This document shows positions 13,041 to 25,587 of a stretch of 64,000 nt of DNA, in pieces. Position numbers and translations under genes: made by a program. Within the stretch, counting starts at the first letter, position 1. Each line of letters opens with the position of its first letter. Location: positions 24,700,322 to 24,764,321 of the forward strand of contig NC_064753.1 in NCBI RefSeq assembly GCF_011397635.1, written 5' to 3'. The stretch is from Epinephelus fuscoguttatus (lineage: Eukaryota > Chordata > Actinopteri > Perciformes > Serranidae). The notes below the pieces were generated by a model. That model made no database searches and was not told the DNA's origin. It saw only the letters and a program-made list of their open reading frames with translations.

Positions 13041-16000
13041 AGCCTAAATCCACAAAAAATATCGATTTCATCACACACACATGGTTCATTCCAAAATTTG
13101 GGAGGACACTGCAAATAAATACCCCGCAAAAACTTCTAATCTAACGTCAGTGATATCTACCACACAATCAACCCAAAATTAGAATTTAAGGAGTGGCGCA
13201 ATTTTTGTTTGTTTTTTTTTTCCCCCCCAGAAAAATAACAATATTTATAATGTAGGCTTGCAATTATTTAATCAACCAAACTAAGAAAAAAGGGTAATCT
13301 GAGTTCATGTTTAGTGATACTGAAGCCAAAAAAAGGAAAAAATAATAAGGTCATCACTATAGTAATACAGAAAAAAATGAACAAATCTGATTTGCACAAA
13401 GCAATAATTAAATGATAATAGATTTTAAATAATTGGTTTTAAAAGTCACTCGTCTTTTGCCCTCTATGTAACGAGTGTACGCAGCAATTAAGGCGGAACA
13501 AATCAGAGGCAGCACCACCATCGCTCTGCTTGTTTCCATCCAATGGATAATTCTAAAAAGCTCAGGGGTGTCCACACAGGTGTAGATTTTATCCCTCTCA
13601 ATATTTAGAACATTTGCATTTGTCCCAATAAAAACATGAAAGCAGCAGGATTTTTTTTTCCAATTGTTGTTGTTGACATAAATTGATGCAAAAAAAGGCA
13701 AAAAAAATGGTGCAGAAAAAATCTCCAGAATGCAGGAAATTAAGTGTTTGATGCTCAAAAAATTTCTGGCAAAACACCTCAAACCTTCATTTCATGTGAT
13801 TCCCCTAATGTTGAAACAAAACCTACGCCCTTGGGGGCTCAAGATGCATAAGCCTTTGTTTGAGACTTGTTTTGTCTCAAAACCCTAACAACTTATAAGA
13901 GAATAAAAGGTCCAGTGGGTTTTACATAAAACACGCTTCATTTTTCATCTAAAAACACTCTTTACTTCTAAAATATTTCACAAATATCAAGTGCAAAACG
14001 TAGAGCACAGGCACAGGAGTGAGATACACACAAATTATGAGTAAGTGAATGTCTCATCACATCATGGAAATACTACAGGCCACTAATTGTATTACAGCAT
14101 ATTACAAAAGGAACATGAGCCAACTTACCAAAAATGCTCTTCACTGGATTTCTTATTCTTTGCTGAATATAGCAGCTGCACAAGTCATAACTGTTGGTCT
14201 TACTGGCTCATATAACTGACTGCATATTAATGCTAATATTAATTTGAATTGGCACAAATAAGAACGTGGAGGTAAAGTTTGAGGTTTTAATGAAGAAAAC
14301 AGAAGTATGTGCTGTTGAAAATAATAACAGGTGCTCTTAACGCAGGAAAACATGGCGGGCAGTGATCTGTTTCCAGAGCATCCACATTTCACGCAGTCAA
14401 ATTACTTTTGCAAGTTAGATCTGACTGAACTGTGATTTAAAATGTCTTCTAGCAAGTTTTACTGCAATGCCGTTGAGGCGTGTGTGTACACATACATCTG
14501 CACTTCAGGCCGTACACATGCTGTGTTTAAATCCGTGTGTAGCTTTGAAATCTCACAACATGACCACTGACTGAACCCCAGTAAAATGAGCGTGCCATCG
14601 AGCACAGGCTCAACAGCAGGGGGAACAGCGCATTAATAAACTGATGACATTTGCCGAGGTTCAATGCTCTGGCGAGGCCGAGGGAGAAGAGATGGGGCTC
14701 CACAGCTGTTCCCTCACCAGGCCTGGATGACAGCTCCATAAAAAGCCCGAGGCCTGCTCTGTGCAGACAGACATGCTGTGTGCTTGTGTCTCAATACAAT
14801 CAAGGCCTCAGTGAAACCAGGACACTTGTCTGGCACTGCAGACTGACAGGAGGGGGATCTGTTACCAGGTAATGTCTGTGCAGAGATGCAGAGGGACACG
14901 ATTAAAACATGATAGGGGACAAGATAAAGGTTATTGAGTGCTGTCAAGTCTGGATGAGTGGCTCGCATGTGTTTAATCATTTTAGTGTTTCAGTTTGAGT
15001 TAATCTCTTGCTCTTCACCAGCAGTACTGCAGGTAGAGCCGTCACAAAACAAGGCAGCAATAGTTGTCACACTAAATGGTGTGTTTGCCATTAGGAGAAC
15101 ACCACCTGGATGCATAATAGTTTGCTCAAAATCCCAATGTAAGAGTTAAAATAATATGTTTGTATATGTGTGAGCTCAGTGGTCTGAGATATCATGCGTT
15201 AAATTTACCCTTTGACTTTTAATCACTGCCTCTTCAGTCAAACAGCCCATGTTATCTGTAAGGATAGTTTAGGGGGAACAGGCGATTTTACAACTGGACA
15301 ACAGCAACGTAGGATTTGTGTTTCTTCAGTTGGTTTGCAGATTGATCGGCAAAAATCGCAATCAGTGCAATTTCCTAAATGCTGCAAAAGAATGTGAAGA
15401 CGCCCCCGTCAAATATTTGTCCAAATCAAACAGAGACACTACAGTTTAGTAAAAGAAGACACTAAGCCGGCAGGGTTCAGTGAAACGCTTTAGTAGAGAA
15501 TGTTATAATGTGTTACAAACAGATGCATCAACACTACAACAGTTCAGCCAGGCGTGGTAGCATCTCTTAATCGTTAAATGGTGAGGCTGGCTTCATTCTC
15601 AAACTGGCCTAACCAAACAGAATGCCATGAATGTGCCAATTCTACCAACAAAAGATACAAACGTCACAGTTTAAATGTAAATGTACAATGTCTATTTCCA
15701 AAATATTCTTAATAAGACCTAAGCAAGTAGAAAGCACAGTGAGCAAGTAGTAATCAAAAATTAAAGCTCCAACGAGGCTACACAAACCTCTAGATTTGTT
15801 TTTGTGAATTAAAATAAGTTTAGATGTTTAATAGCTGCATCGAGATAAATGCTAGTCAGTGTAAACTGAAGGATAATTATGTTTTGGTTTTTTTTAGAGT
15901 ACCTAAATCCTTGGTTTTTTGCAAGGATGAGTAGTGCAAGTTTTCAACTGAGTGAGAATTGTCACAATTACGGCCATTTAAAGGCATATGTATTGCTGTC

Positions 16001-16954
16001 GTCTGTAATCAAAATGGCTTAAAAATTTCCTATGTTGACGCCTTTTAAATTTGGTCGACGGGAAAGTATGCTCAAGATTTATGGCAATTTGTGTAAAATG
16101 AGCCACATTGCTATTTTACAATTTGGCAATGGAATAGGAAAATAATAATACTATGGTCAATTAAATATTAAAAACTGTGTGAAAATTGGATTAAATATGT
16201 ACGAGTGGTGACAAATGTGTTTAGCAAAAAATTCAAAATTGTGGAAAATCATGTGTAGTCAAACATCGGTGTGGCCTTTATGGATATATAAATGATATAT
16301 AAGGTATTTTAAATTGTACTCTGTATGCTTTCTGACTCAGTAACAATCAGGGTTGTATAAATTATGTAAATGACCACATGGTGGCGTTATCTGCAACAAA
16401 AACTAGCCAGTCCTTTGGCCCACTGCCGCAGTAAAATGCGTTTTGAAATAACCAACAAGCAAATCAGCAGGTCGGAAACCAAGGACCTCTTGGCGGAGGT
16501 AATACTGACAACTGGGTGTGGAAATAAACTGAACTGAACACTTCACAAAAATTTACTCCACACCTGTATTGTAACAATCAGACTGTATATTCAGTCTATC
16601 GCTTAAAAGGATAATAACTGCAGTCTATCTCTAAGAGCGACTCAATAAACACCTCCAAGGACTGAAGGCTCTCGGGACACACAGACCAGGAGGCGTGTGT
16701 GAATAAACAAGGCACATAGGTCTATTGTGAAATGATATGTACAAAATACTTTTCTAGTAAACTTCTTTTTGATTCAATAGTTGCATATTGTACTAATATT
16801 GTAAGCTAATTAGCCTTGGCAGTCACTTTAGATGGTTCAAATAATTCATGACTGCTTGTAATAAATCCATAAATATAAAAAAAAAACCTAAATTCTTCTT
16901 AAGGCATTTAAGGTTGCTCCACATTTAATATTTCCCGGGCTGATTATTATTATA
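13041..16954. other. Intergenic DNA between convergent foxf1 and mthfsd
   Basis: AT-rich DNA with no recognisable exon. The minus-strand frame at 13408-13782 is low-complexity and has no recognised domain. The mthfsd 3' end probably lies just left of its stop: on the minus strand an ATTAAA signal occurs at 16929-16924, only about 26 nt after the stop. If that signal is not used, the UTR continues further left. Confidence 0.5.
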
Positions 16955-17758
16955 TTATTGCTCGGTCTTTTCATTGGTGTCACTCTCAGTATCTGGCGGT
17001 GCTGTTTTGGATTTCGGACCTGTTGATGGTCTTGGTCTCCTATTGGACGCTCCGGACCTCTTGCCTCCACGCTGGCTCTTGGCCAGCTCAGCCTGCAGAC
17101 TGTGACCATTCAGACTGAGATCCTGCAGAGCCTCCAGGGCCTGCGCTGCAGCCTGAGGGTCGCTGTAGTCCAGGAAGGCCCTGTGTTGAGCTCCCTGCCA
17201 GGTGAGCCTCAGTGGGGCGGCCTCTCTCTCTCTGAGGGCGGTTTTCAGCTCGCTAACACGCAGCCCCGCAGGGATTCCCCCCAGGTAAACTGTGGTCACG
17301 TTCAAAGGGAGCTTACGCTGAGAAGTCACTTCACCTCCACCCTCCTCTTGGCCCTTCTCCCTCATGTTCTCTCCTCTTCTTCCCCTTCCTCTCCTATTGA
17401 TCTCTCTCTCTTGGTCTCCCCCACCATCTCCTCTGCTGTCTTTCCTCACTCTAGCTGGACGCTGTCTAGCTCTCTGTTCTGACTCCACTATTTTCTCCTG
17501 TTTGGATTCTCCCTCGCCTTCTTCCTGCATGTTCTGCTTTGGCCTCCGTCTGGTTTGCCTTTTGGGTTGACCGGTCTGCACACCAGGCTCTGCTGTAGTG
17601 GGCGCCACCCCCAGTGTTACATCCTTTCCAGCCTGTTCCTCTAGAGCACGCAGCTTCTTCAGGATGGGGATCTTCTCCAGCTTTTCTGTGTCCAGCTGAA
17701 GACACAAAATTGGATGGCCTCAGTAAGGCTGAAAGGGGAGGGGTGTCACACTCACACA

Positions 17759-17821
<63 letters not shown>

Positions 17822-20800
17822 CAAACAAATAGCCCTGCTCTGAGCCAACATTATGCTCATACCTACTGATGAGTTAAATTAATAACAAAGTGAAAGCTGA
17901 CAAATTAATTTGGTATTATTCCATCCTGCTCACAGCCCGTGCTGCTGTAATAGCTATCTTTATAGCAGCGGGACATTTCACTTCCCAAGCTGTTAAAAAT
18001 AAAGACAGTGCACTTGATTTGTTGGGCCTGTAAGTGTCTTGGCAGCCTTTGATATGAACCAGTCCTGTAAAGGATATACGGGGCCATTGTTTTTACACTG
18101 GCCTGTTTGACCTGTCGTTCCCCCTGCCCCTGCAGAGCCAGGCTGGCTGGGCAGAGGAGCCTTTGATGATCAGACATGGCCTTCCTGCCGGTGAGGTCAC
18201 TGGGTCCTGTTTACTTACATGCGTGTCTTAAGAAGCCCGGAGGTTGCACACAAACTCTCCACACGTTAAGAATAATGCCCCCATCATGTCTAATTAAAGA
18301 CAAATTATCAGGTGGAAAAACACTCAGCAGCTTTCTGCCAGTGTCAGTGAATCAGAGGCAGTTTAAGGTCCAGACTCACATTTAAATATCGACAAAAGAT
18401 AAAGTGTGACTTTAAAATGATCATGCACAGTAAATTATCGTTTTGTTGGCTGTTCTTTTCCCCCATTGTTTTTCAGTCTTTTGTGTTTAAAGCTGGTTGT
18501 TTTGTGTCTTAGCAGTAGTGTAGTCACCATATATATGTAAGCACTGTTTAGAGAAAGATAAAATGCTGACTAATTCTATTATAATTATCATTACTGACTG
18601 AAAGAGTAAACAGAAAATAACAAAGAAAGACTTATACTGTGACAATTATTGGAGCAGAGAAATTAAATGCATACAGAAGTACAACTGATAAAAAAAAAGT
18701 GTTCTGATGAGGTGTGGTGTCATTACATGTCCATTAGAGGGCGGTGTTGCTGAGCAGAGAGGCTCAATGAACAGAGAATCTCTGCACTAGTTGCTGTGCT
18801 GTGTCAGCTAGAGAGTCACGAAAAACAACAGCTACAGCTAAAATATTACAGCACAACTGACCTACAACTGTCTAATAACACATACACTTTATAAACAAAA
18901 TGAAGGATTGTTTGTAACACACGTTTCAATCGGATAACTTTTAAAGTTCAACCCAAAACTGCATCCATTACAACCAATTTTATCACTCAAAAAGTACAAT
19001 TGTGTCAAAAAAGTAACTCAGATGCAAACTGTCCCATTGAGGTGTGAGAATATTTTGCAGTAATTTAAGCCTGAGCACTTAAAATGCAGCACAACACAGA
19101 TTACTAATTCTGTAAAGATCATACAAGGCTTTTTATAGTATAATCACTAGAGTAGGCCGCGCTGCCTCCATACTGTTTCTCATTAAATTAAACAACTCCT
19201 AAGACTGATCATCCATACGGACTGAATTACTGATGGCCTGCTTTAATAAAGCTGTTATCGATGATGACTATTTATGTTTTATATCCTTTACCCATGTTTA
19301 TTGATGCAATATTTATAAACAAACCATAAAATCAAATAAACCTGAAACTGAAGTCTGATGTACTTTATGCCTGCATTGTGGACTCAGTGGACATAATGTC
19401 ACTAGACACAAAACAAACCTTTATTTTTATTTACCTTAGTCCAGATGATTCCCTGTGGCTTGGGGATCCCACAGTTAGTTTTAATAACTCTGGTGGGTGT
19501 GAGGATGTAGTCCACAGTCAGGTCATGGCTTTCTACCAACCCCTCTGGAATGTCCACCACCTGAAAGCATCAATATCCCAATTAGCACCAAAGCAACAGA
19601 TAATTAATCACATGTTTGATCATTAGCAGCATTTTTTGAACAATTTTAAGAATTAAGAGAGGAAATTGTTGAAATAGAATTTTCAATTTAGTTACTAGTT
19701 ACAAAAATATATATGCCTGTGCTCACATCAGTGTGAGCTGAAGACCTTTGGAATTTTTTTCACACATTTGCCTTTATTTTAAACATTTTACACACTAAAC
19801 CACAAACTGTAGGAGCCATGAATTAATTTAGAAAAGAATACATTTGGTAAGATTAGTAGGATTAATAAGTTTTGGGATGAAGACAACATCAGATGAAGCG
19901 CTCATGTGGGTTGCAGTATAATGGTATCCAGGAAGGTGCTCTTTGGTCAGGAAGTGCAGTACATCTTGAAAAAGGTGGCCTAAATGAGGCCACCTGTGAA
20001 CCCTGCAGCTTTATGCCCTGATGAAGGCCAGTGAGCATGGCTGAAACATGTTGGTGATTTTAATGTTCATCATGAACTAGCCATTTAATAAAGGCCTTTT
20101 AACTTTTGCACCAGAAAAGAGTTGCCTTGGATTTTGTTTTTTCAACAAGTTTTGGGATGGTTTATATTTTTGTATTGCTAAATGGGTTTTTTTTGTTAGT
20201 GTTTTGGGATATCATTATTCAATATCATTTTGTGACTGCGGTTATTGGGCAAATCGGGTCACATGGATATGAGTGGTTACACTCATCATCTATATGAGCA
20301 TCTCATCTTCACCTGTGTGGTTTTTTGGTTAGAGAGAGAGGGTGAGTGGGTCGCAGTATTTTTTGTTTAACGCTCTGTTCTTTGTTCGCTGTTAACATTT
20401 TTATTGTTACTTTGTGCACCTTATAATAAGTTGATACCGTTTTATATTATATATATATTATATTTATTTAACATATTTTTGCATCTTAGCGAAAGTTAAA
20501 CAGGCCCAGCCTCAGCCTCTAAGCAACTTTCAGTTTTGTTTCCTACAGTCACTATACAAACTGATGACTTGAAAAAAATACAGGCAGTGATAAATGACAT
20601 TTTAATGCTGCGGTGTTTATCAGGTTTTTATTTGATAAACTGAGTCAAAGTGCAGAGAGCTTTAATCAAATTACTTAACCTGTTCTGGACAAAATAAAGA
20701 ACATAATAAAGTTCCATGACACGACATGTTCAGGATTCTGACGAGAGAGTAACTAACCTGGCAGTCATGGACAACAGTCACCACCACAGTGGACTCATTC

Positions 20801-23800
20801 ACAGCTCCCATTGAGGCCATCATGCCGTACTCCATGTCGGCATAGCCCTCTCCTTTTCCAAGCCGCAAGCCTGCATGAGGAGACAGAAGCCACAAAGGGC
20901 AGGTTTTACATTATGTGATAAAGAATAACAGTCTACATGAATCTTCAGTGCAGCATTTTCCTGTCTGGATTATATCAAAGATCCACTTTACGTGCAGAAT
21001 CCAGAAATAACCAGCATCTGCATCACATTCAACATTATTTAAAAAGAAATAATGTAAAAACAGGATTTACTCTAAAAACTGCACTGAATTAAAACACGCT
21101 GACATGTTGAGGGTGGCTGCAGTAATGTTTTCAATTCATAAAAATAACCTAATCCAACGTAGACTGATGGAAACATGGATGAGCCCTGTGCAACAAATGC
21201 TTAATGAGAACCATGTGGCATTGTACACTTAGAGCCATTTGGAAGTGTATGCATTATGGTAAACATGTCTGTTTCACCGCAACACTGCACCAGTTATCTC
21301 AGGCATTTTGAAAATGAGGATCAAAATACATTGTGAGTGATGGGGCAATTTACATGGAGGGCAGAACATAGCAGAACCCACAAGGAGAGAAATGGATCTG
21401 ATTATGTCCCCATTCTCATTTCTGTTCTTCTTCAAATCTCCCTGACAGGGTGTCCTGGTGCCTCAGAGGGCTACAAACACATGCGATGATCACAACGCAA
21501 TATTAAATAAGACTCAAGATGTTTGTCACATGCCATGTCCTTTTAGTCTACTGTCATTTTAAACAGTGTGATAAACAGCCATTGAAGGATAGAATTTCCA
21601 AAGATCAAAGTGCTGGTTTAGCTGAGTCACTATCTAATAAATGACTCAGTCTTTGGTCACGGTCAAATATTGCTGCCCCTGTAGACACTGTGATGTCTGT
21701 CACATCTCAAAATACACAGTATTGGATGGAATAACATACTGATGTTAGTCGTTAGTACTTAAATGTCCAGAGTGCAGGATTAAATGGTATCCAGCAGTGA
21801 AGTTGCAGAACTAAAACTTCTCCAATGTGCCAAGCATGTAGGAGAACTACTGTGGCCGACGCAAAAACGTGAACGCTTATTTTAAGGTAATGAAAACACA
21901 TCAATTCTTATTTTCAAGTCATTATAAACTAATGAAAACATAGTTGTGAATATTATATACAATTTCTGCCAATAGATGCCCCTGAATCCTACACACTGCA
22001 CCTTTAAACTGAAATAAATAATTTTTAAGTTTTTTAAATCAGCAACAACACAGTCCACACATGTGGCTTTACAGTGGCGGTCTTAAAGGTGTCAGCCCTG
22101 GTCGATTTGGTGACACCTGCAGTTAATTACTGGTGGTAACAACAAATGTGGTTTAATACTTCAGGTCACAGAGTTCTGGGGCAGCAAAATGAATCAATAA
22201 GTTGTTTTAATTAAGAAGTCAGGCAATAATCTGCTTTTTTTCCCATCATTCTGTGAGCAGCCGAGACCTGATGTAACACTGCATCTGGCATGAGCCTGCA
22301 GACAGCACTTCATATTAAAGGAGTTGGTCACACCACTAAGAAGTTGGAGGTGTGCAGTCTGTTGCCTGTAGCTCTTCATCTAACATCTGTTGCTCCTGCT
22401 CGTTCCACTGCTCCCTGCAATATTTCAAACTGATGTGCTGTCAACAAATGCTGAAAATGGCCGTTGTTTTGTTGGGCAGACACATTTTTGATGAATGATG
22501 GTGGCAGTGATAGGCTCAAAGACAAACACATTGCATTTCCTGTGATTACTTCATATCAGAGTCAACTCGTGTCTGGCTTGTTAAAGGCTTTCAATGTGAA
22601 GCTAATGCAGCAGAAAATGTTGGTTTTGCATTAGCAGTAACTTCATACAGCCTTTTTTCCCTCGACACCCAGATCATAATACTGCTGTGTCTGTGATTTT
22701 TATAGCCTCCTCATGGATACATTCTGCTTACGATCTGGCATCTCATTGCTACCTTTTTATAGAGTCCCAGCCTCACCTACACGCTGTGCTTTCTGAATCA
22801 CAGCAATATAAGAACAAAATAAAAAAAAACAGGCAGAGGGAACACATTCGCACACTTCTAGTGGGTTGTAAGTAAAGATTGAGAGGCATTACTTTTGTAG
22901 GAGTCTGAACATTGTTTTAAAAGAAAAGCCTACATAAAATACATTTAACAGACCAATCAATCAATCAGTCTTTGAGACTATTAATTAAACTTCTGTCTAT
23001 TTATGGTTAAAAGAGTGTGTTTTCTTCTGTTTTTTTTAAGATTTGAATCCTTACTGTCTGTATGGTGAAACTGGTCCTGGACTCACAGCAGTGAGTGAAT
23101 TTAGTGAGGCAAATTTGCAATATCATAAGGCTCCCAGAATTGTTTGTCACCTTTCTCTGACACCGCCACAGAGCCGACCACCACCAGGTCGACCTTTATC
23201 TTCGCATCAAGGCCAACGGGCACACTGAAGTCTTTCACACCCTGAAGGAAGAAGTTCAGAAGATAGAAGAGAAGATAAAACAGGTTTAGGTAAAATCTTG
23301 GGTGATTATGAATCATATTGAAATGAATGAAAATATGTAAAACAAGCAAGTTGAAACCTGAGAGGAGGAGCATATGCGTAGCTGTTCTTTGCTGGCTCCC
23401 TGGGGAGGAGTGATTTTATTGAAGAGGCCGGTACGAAGACGAGGAGTTGGGACCAATAAAGTTTTCCGCGCCTGCAAAAGATCTCAAAAATTAGCCACCA
23501 GGCATTTACAGTTACTAAATTTGATTAGCAGATTAAGACTGGACTGGAGTAGATTCAGTGAGTGATGGCAGAAATATCAAAATACTATGTAGATTCATAT
23601 TCAGTGGATGCAAAGCACTGATATGCATGAAATATCACTTCAAGAGGAGAAGCCAAGGACATAATACAGAAACTTACAGTCCAATCTAACAAGCTCTGGT
23701 GTCTAATAGAGAATTTGTAATCATTCCTCTTCAATAATTCTTTTGATTTCTAATTTGAACCCCTCCATGTGAACCATATTGACATGGTAACAAAACATTA

Positions 23801-25587
23801 ATTTCTGTAATACAGCCTGAGGCACTCTGGTTCTTGATGTGTTTTCCACAGTGCAGTGCTACCTGCAGCACTGCCAGTCGGGCACCCTCCAGAGGTTTAT
23901 CAGGATCCACCTTCACCTCAGCGGTATGGGTGAACACCTGCAGCTCAGACACCTTGGCACAGGCTGTGAAAGCACCCTGGTTGAGAGAAGAGGAGGATAC
24001 AAGGGCTGACAACAGTTGCAACAGTCCACTTACTTCCAGAGTGACAAAGCGCGCCTGCTGCTGGGGTTTGTCTGGGTTTACTTTGACTGTCTGGCTGGAC
24101 TTGAACTCATGTAGGTCTGCAAGTCTGTCGCATGCTTGGTTTGCACCCTGGCCAGTGAGTACACAGTGAAAGAGATGCATAGATGCAGAGACAGGACAGC
24201 CATTAATCAGTCAAAGTTCAAGAAAATCAGTCAAGAGCTGCTGTGAAAACCTCCAAACCTGGTGTCATTATAGTAGCAATAATTTTACCCAGTGTGGCAT
24301 TTACTGCCTTGGAACAAATGTTATCTACAAATATTTACATGCTAATTTAATTTTGCAACATATGGAACACAAACAGTGACTTGTGTTAATTTACATAAAT
24401 TTAGGAAAAGATTTCTTTGTTTAAGAAATTTCAATTTCACTACTTCTGAAACTGAGGTCTGTGAACAAACACAAAAAATATTCAAACTGTTTCGAGGTCC
24501 AGTGTGTAGGATAAAGGGAGATATACTATCAGAAACTGAATATAATTAGTGTTTTTTCTGTAGTGTATAACACCCTGAAAATAATAATTGTTGTTGTTGT
24601 AATTCACATCTCCGCATAATCATGATGGCCACCATGGTTAACAGGCCCTCTGCAACATACAGCATCAGAAAAACACTTTTATTTGGTGTTTTTAGCTGTT
24701 TAAATCACAGGGTCCATTTGTTTTGGAGAGGAGGAGACCTCTACAGATAATTTGGCTCCTGGCTGCAATCTGCAAATTCACAGCTAGATGTCACTAAAAG
24801 CCCCTATATCTTACACACTGGACCTTTAATGGACTTACAATAGGCTTTACTGTGTAATTTCATCAGCTATAACTATTACTATTAATTTGTCTTGTTGTAA
24901 GCACCTCTGTGTGTTAAATATTTGTTTTATTGTAGTGTTTGGACTCGATATTTGTAATGCATACTACAACTACACTGACTATACTGTGTACTCGTGGCCT
25001 CCATGTAAGAGACAGTTAATATGTATATTAGTGTTTAGATGTGTAGATTTGGGTCACAACTAGCTACACAGCAGCATTACACTGGTCCCTCACTGCTAAA
25101 ATTAAATTAACAATTAAATTGCTTTAACCTGCCTTGAAATTAGGGATTCTGTTGTGGACAGGCCTGGGGAAATTAGCCAGATTATTGTCTTCGATGTAGT
25201 CCCAAACTTTCTGACGGATGTCCCATTTCGTGGCTCCTGCAGAGAAAACGACACCTGTTTTAGTGACAGACCCAAAGTACAGTGAGGATAACATTAGCCA
25301 AACTGCTCCATATTAGCATGCGTTCACAGCCATTCATAGCCACACAACCAACGTCACAAACATTTAACCCACCGAAATTACTCCTATAACATGCTCCGTT
25401 ATGTTACTGGTGATATAAATTAGTAACTTCAACAACTGAACGGGCTTCGTGGTGAATTCAAAGTGAAGCAAGACGACGCTGCGTTAGCCAAACATTTCAA
25501 AATGCTCCATGTTAGCATGCAACGACATTCATTTTTAACGACACGAGCATTCAACCTACCAGGTTTTATTTTTATAGACGGCTCCAT
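16955..25587 (-). CDS. mthfsd: Methenyltetrahydrofolate synthetase domain-containing protein
   Basis: The protein combines an N-terminal domain of the 5-formyltetrahydrofolate cyclo-ligase family with a C-terminal RRM, so it is likely RNA-binding. Catalytic activity is not established from sequence. Coding exons (minus): 25587-25560, 25236-25133, then 24147-24034 (3a) and/or 23976-23863 (3b), 23471-23358, 23241-23151, 20870-20758, 19560-19435 and 17695-16955. Phases join throughout. One version of exon 3 gives 476 residues (human is about 380). The start [10 protein letters not shown] matches the human MEP... start. Diagnostic segments are [67 protein letters not shown] and [18 protein letters not shown]. 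The RRM (about residues 364-440) starts near [19 protein letters not shown]. The extra length is a charged Arg/Glu/Gly linker before the RRM. Convergent with foxf1, as in mammals. Oddities: duplicated exon 3, a GC-AG intron 2 and a duplicated exon-1 region. Confidence 0.95.
17761..17820. repeat. (CA)30 microsatellite, (TG)30 on the mthfsd sense strand
   Basis: Thirty uninterrupted CA units. In mthfsd pre-mRNA this is a (UG)30 tract about 66-125 nt upstream of the last-exon acceptor at 17696. The minus-strand reading frame full of CV repeats at 17466-17828 is an artefact of it joined to exon 8. Confidence 0.97.
18731..18744 (+). promoter_or_regulatory. CTCF-like motif in an mthfsd intron
   Basis: CCATTAGAGGGCGG matches the CTCF core CCASYAGRKGGCRS at 13 of 14 positions. 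It lies in the intron between exons 7 and 8 of mthfsd. Occupancy is unknown. Confidence 0.3.
19870..20110 (+). mobile_element. Retroelement-like interspersed repeat fragment
   Basis: The segment carries a CTGATGAAGGCC...GCTGAAACATGTTGGTG...TAATAAAGGCCTTTT pattern. The pairing of GATGAAGG with a GNNGAAACATGTTG block and an AATAAAGG tail is typical of a family of SINE or Penelope-like 3' ends in vertebrates. Class assignment is uncertain. Confidence 0.4.
21758..22007. mobile_element. MITE-like repeat, copy 1 (mthfsd intron 5)
   Basis: The right end, ATCCTACACACTGCACCTTTAA, is the terminal inverted repeat of a family I recognise from teleost genomes. The left end (TTAAATGTCCAGAGTGCAGGAT) is its degraded mate. 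Internal blocks such as GTAGGAGAACTAC and TTCTGCCAATAGATGCCCC fit the same family. It lies in the intron between exons 5 and 6 and is inverted relative to the copy at 24495-24829. Confidence 0.65.
23863..23976 (-). CDS. mthfsd: mthfsd exon 3b (canonical version)
   Basis: A 114-nt, phase 0-0 exon encoding 38 residues from [15 protein letters not shown] to EGARLAVLQ. It has a strong polypyrimidine acceptor ending CAACCAG and a donor CAG|GTAGCA. The [11 protein letters not shown] segment matches mammalian MTHFSD as I recall it, so this is the version corresponding to the known protein. It joins in frame to exon 4 ([10 protein letters not shown]). Confidence 0.92.
24034..24147 (-). CDS. mthfsd: mthfsd exon 3a (alternative duplicated exon)
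   Basis: A second 114-nt, phase 0-0 exon directly upstream of 3b in transcription order. It encodes 38 residues from [16 protein letters not shown] through VKVNPDKP to ARFVTLE. The acceptor is GGCCAG|GG and the donor GAA|GTAAGT is a near-perfect consensus. Aligned without gaps to exon 3b, 16 of 38 residues are identical, with the VKV.PDKP block kept. The open frame, equal length, equal phase and intact splice sites after heavy divergence argue for a used exon. As I recall the family, the RLADL.EFK...VKVNPDKPQ pattern is closer than 3b to microbial relatives; this needs an alignment. Confidence 0.8.
24495..24829. mobile_element. MITE-like repeat, copy 2 (mthfsd intron 2)
   Basis: The element is bounded by terminal inverted repeats AGGTCCAGTGTGTAGGAT (left) and ATCTTACACACTGGACCTTT (right). 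It lies in the GC-AG intron between exon 2 and exon 3a. It is the same family as 21758-22007 in the opposite orientation. Confidence 0.75.

Noticed and set aside
16376..16389. CCACATGGTGGCGT as a CTCF site
   Set aside because: Only 11 of 14 positions fit the core, with mismatches in the central bases.
17466..17828. Frame beginning with CVCVCV repeats
   Set aside because: Translation of the (TG)30 repeat running into mthfsd exon 8 in the wrong frame.
23731..24180. A single 149-codon minus-strand gene
   Set aside because: It is exons 3a and 3b of mthfsd plus the 57-nt intron between them, which happens to lack stops. Both exons have splice sites and fit the surrounding exon phases.
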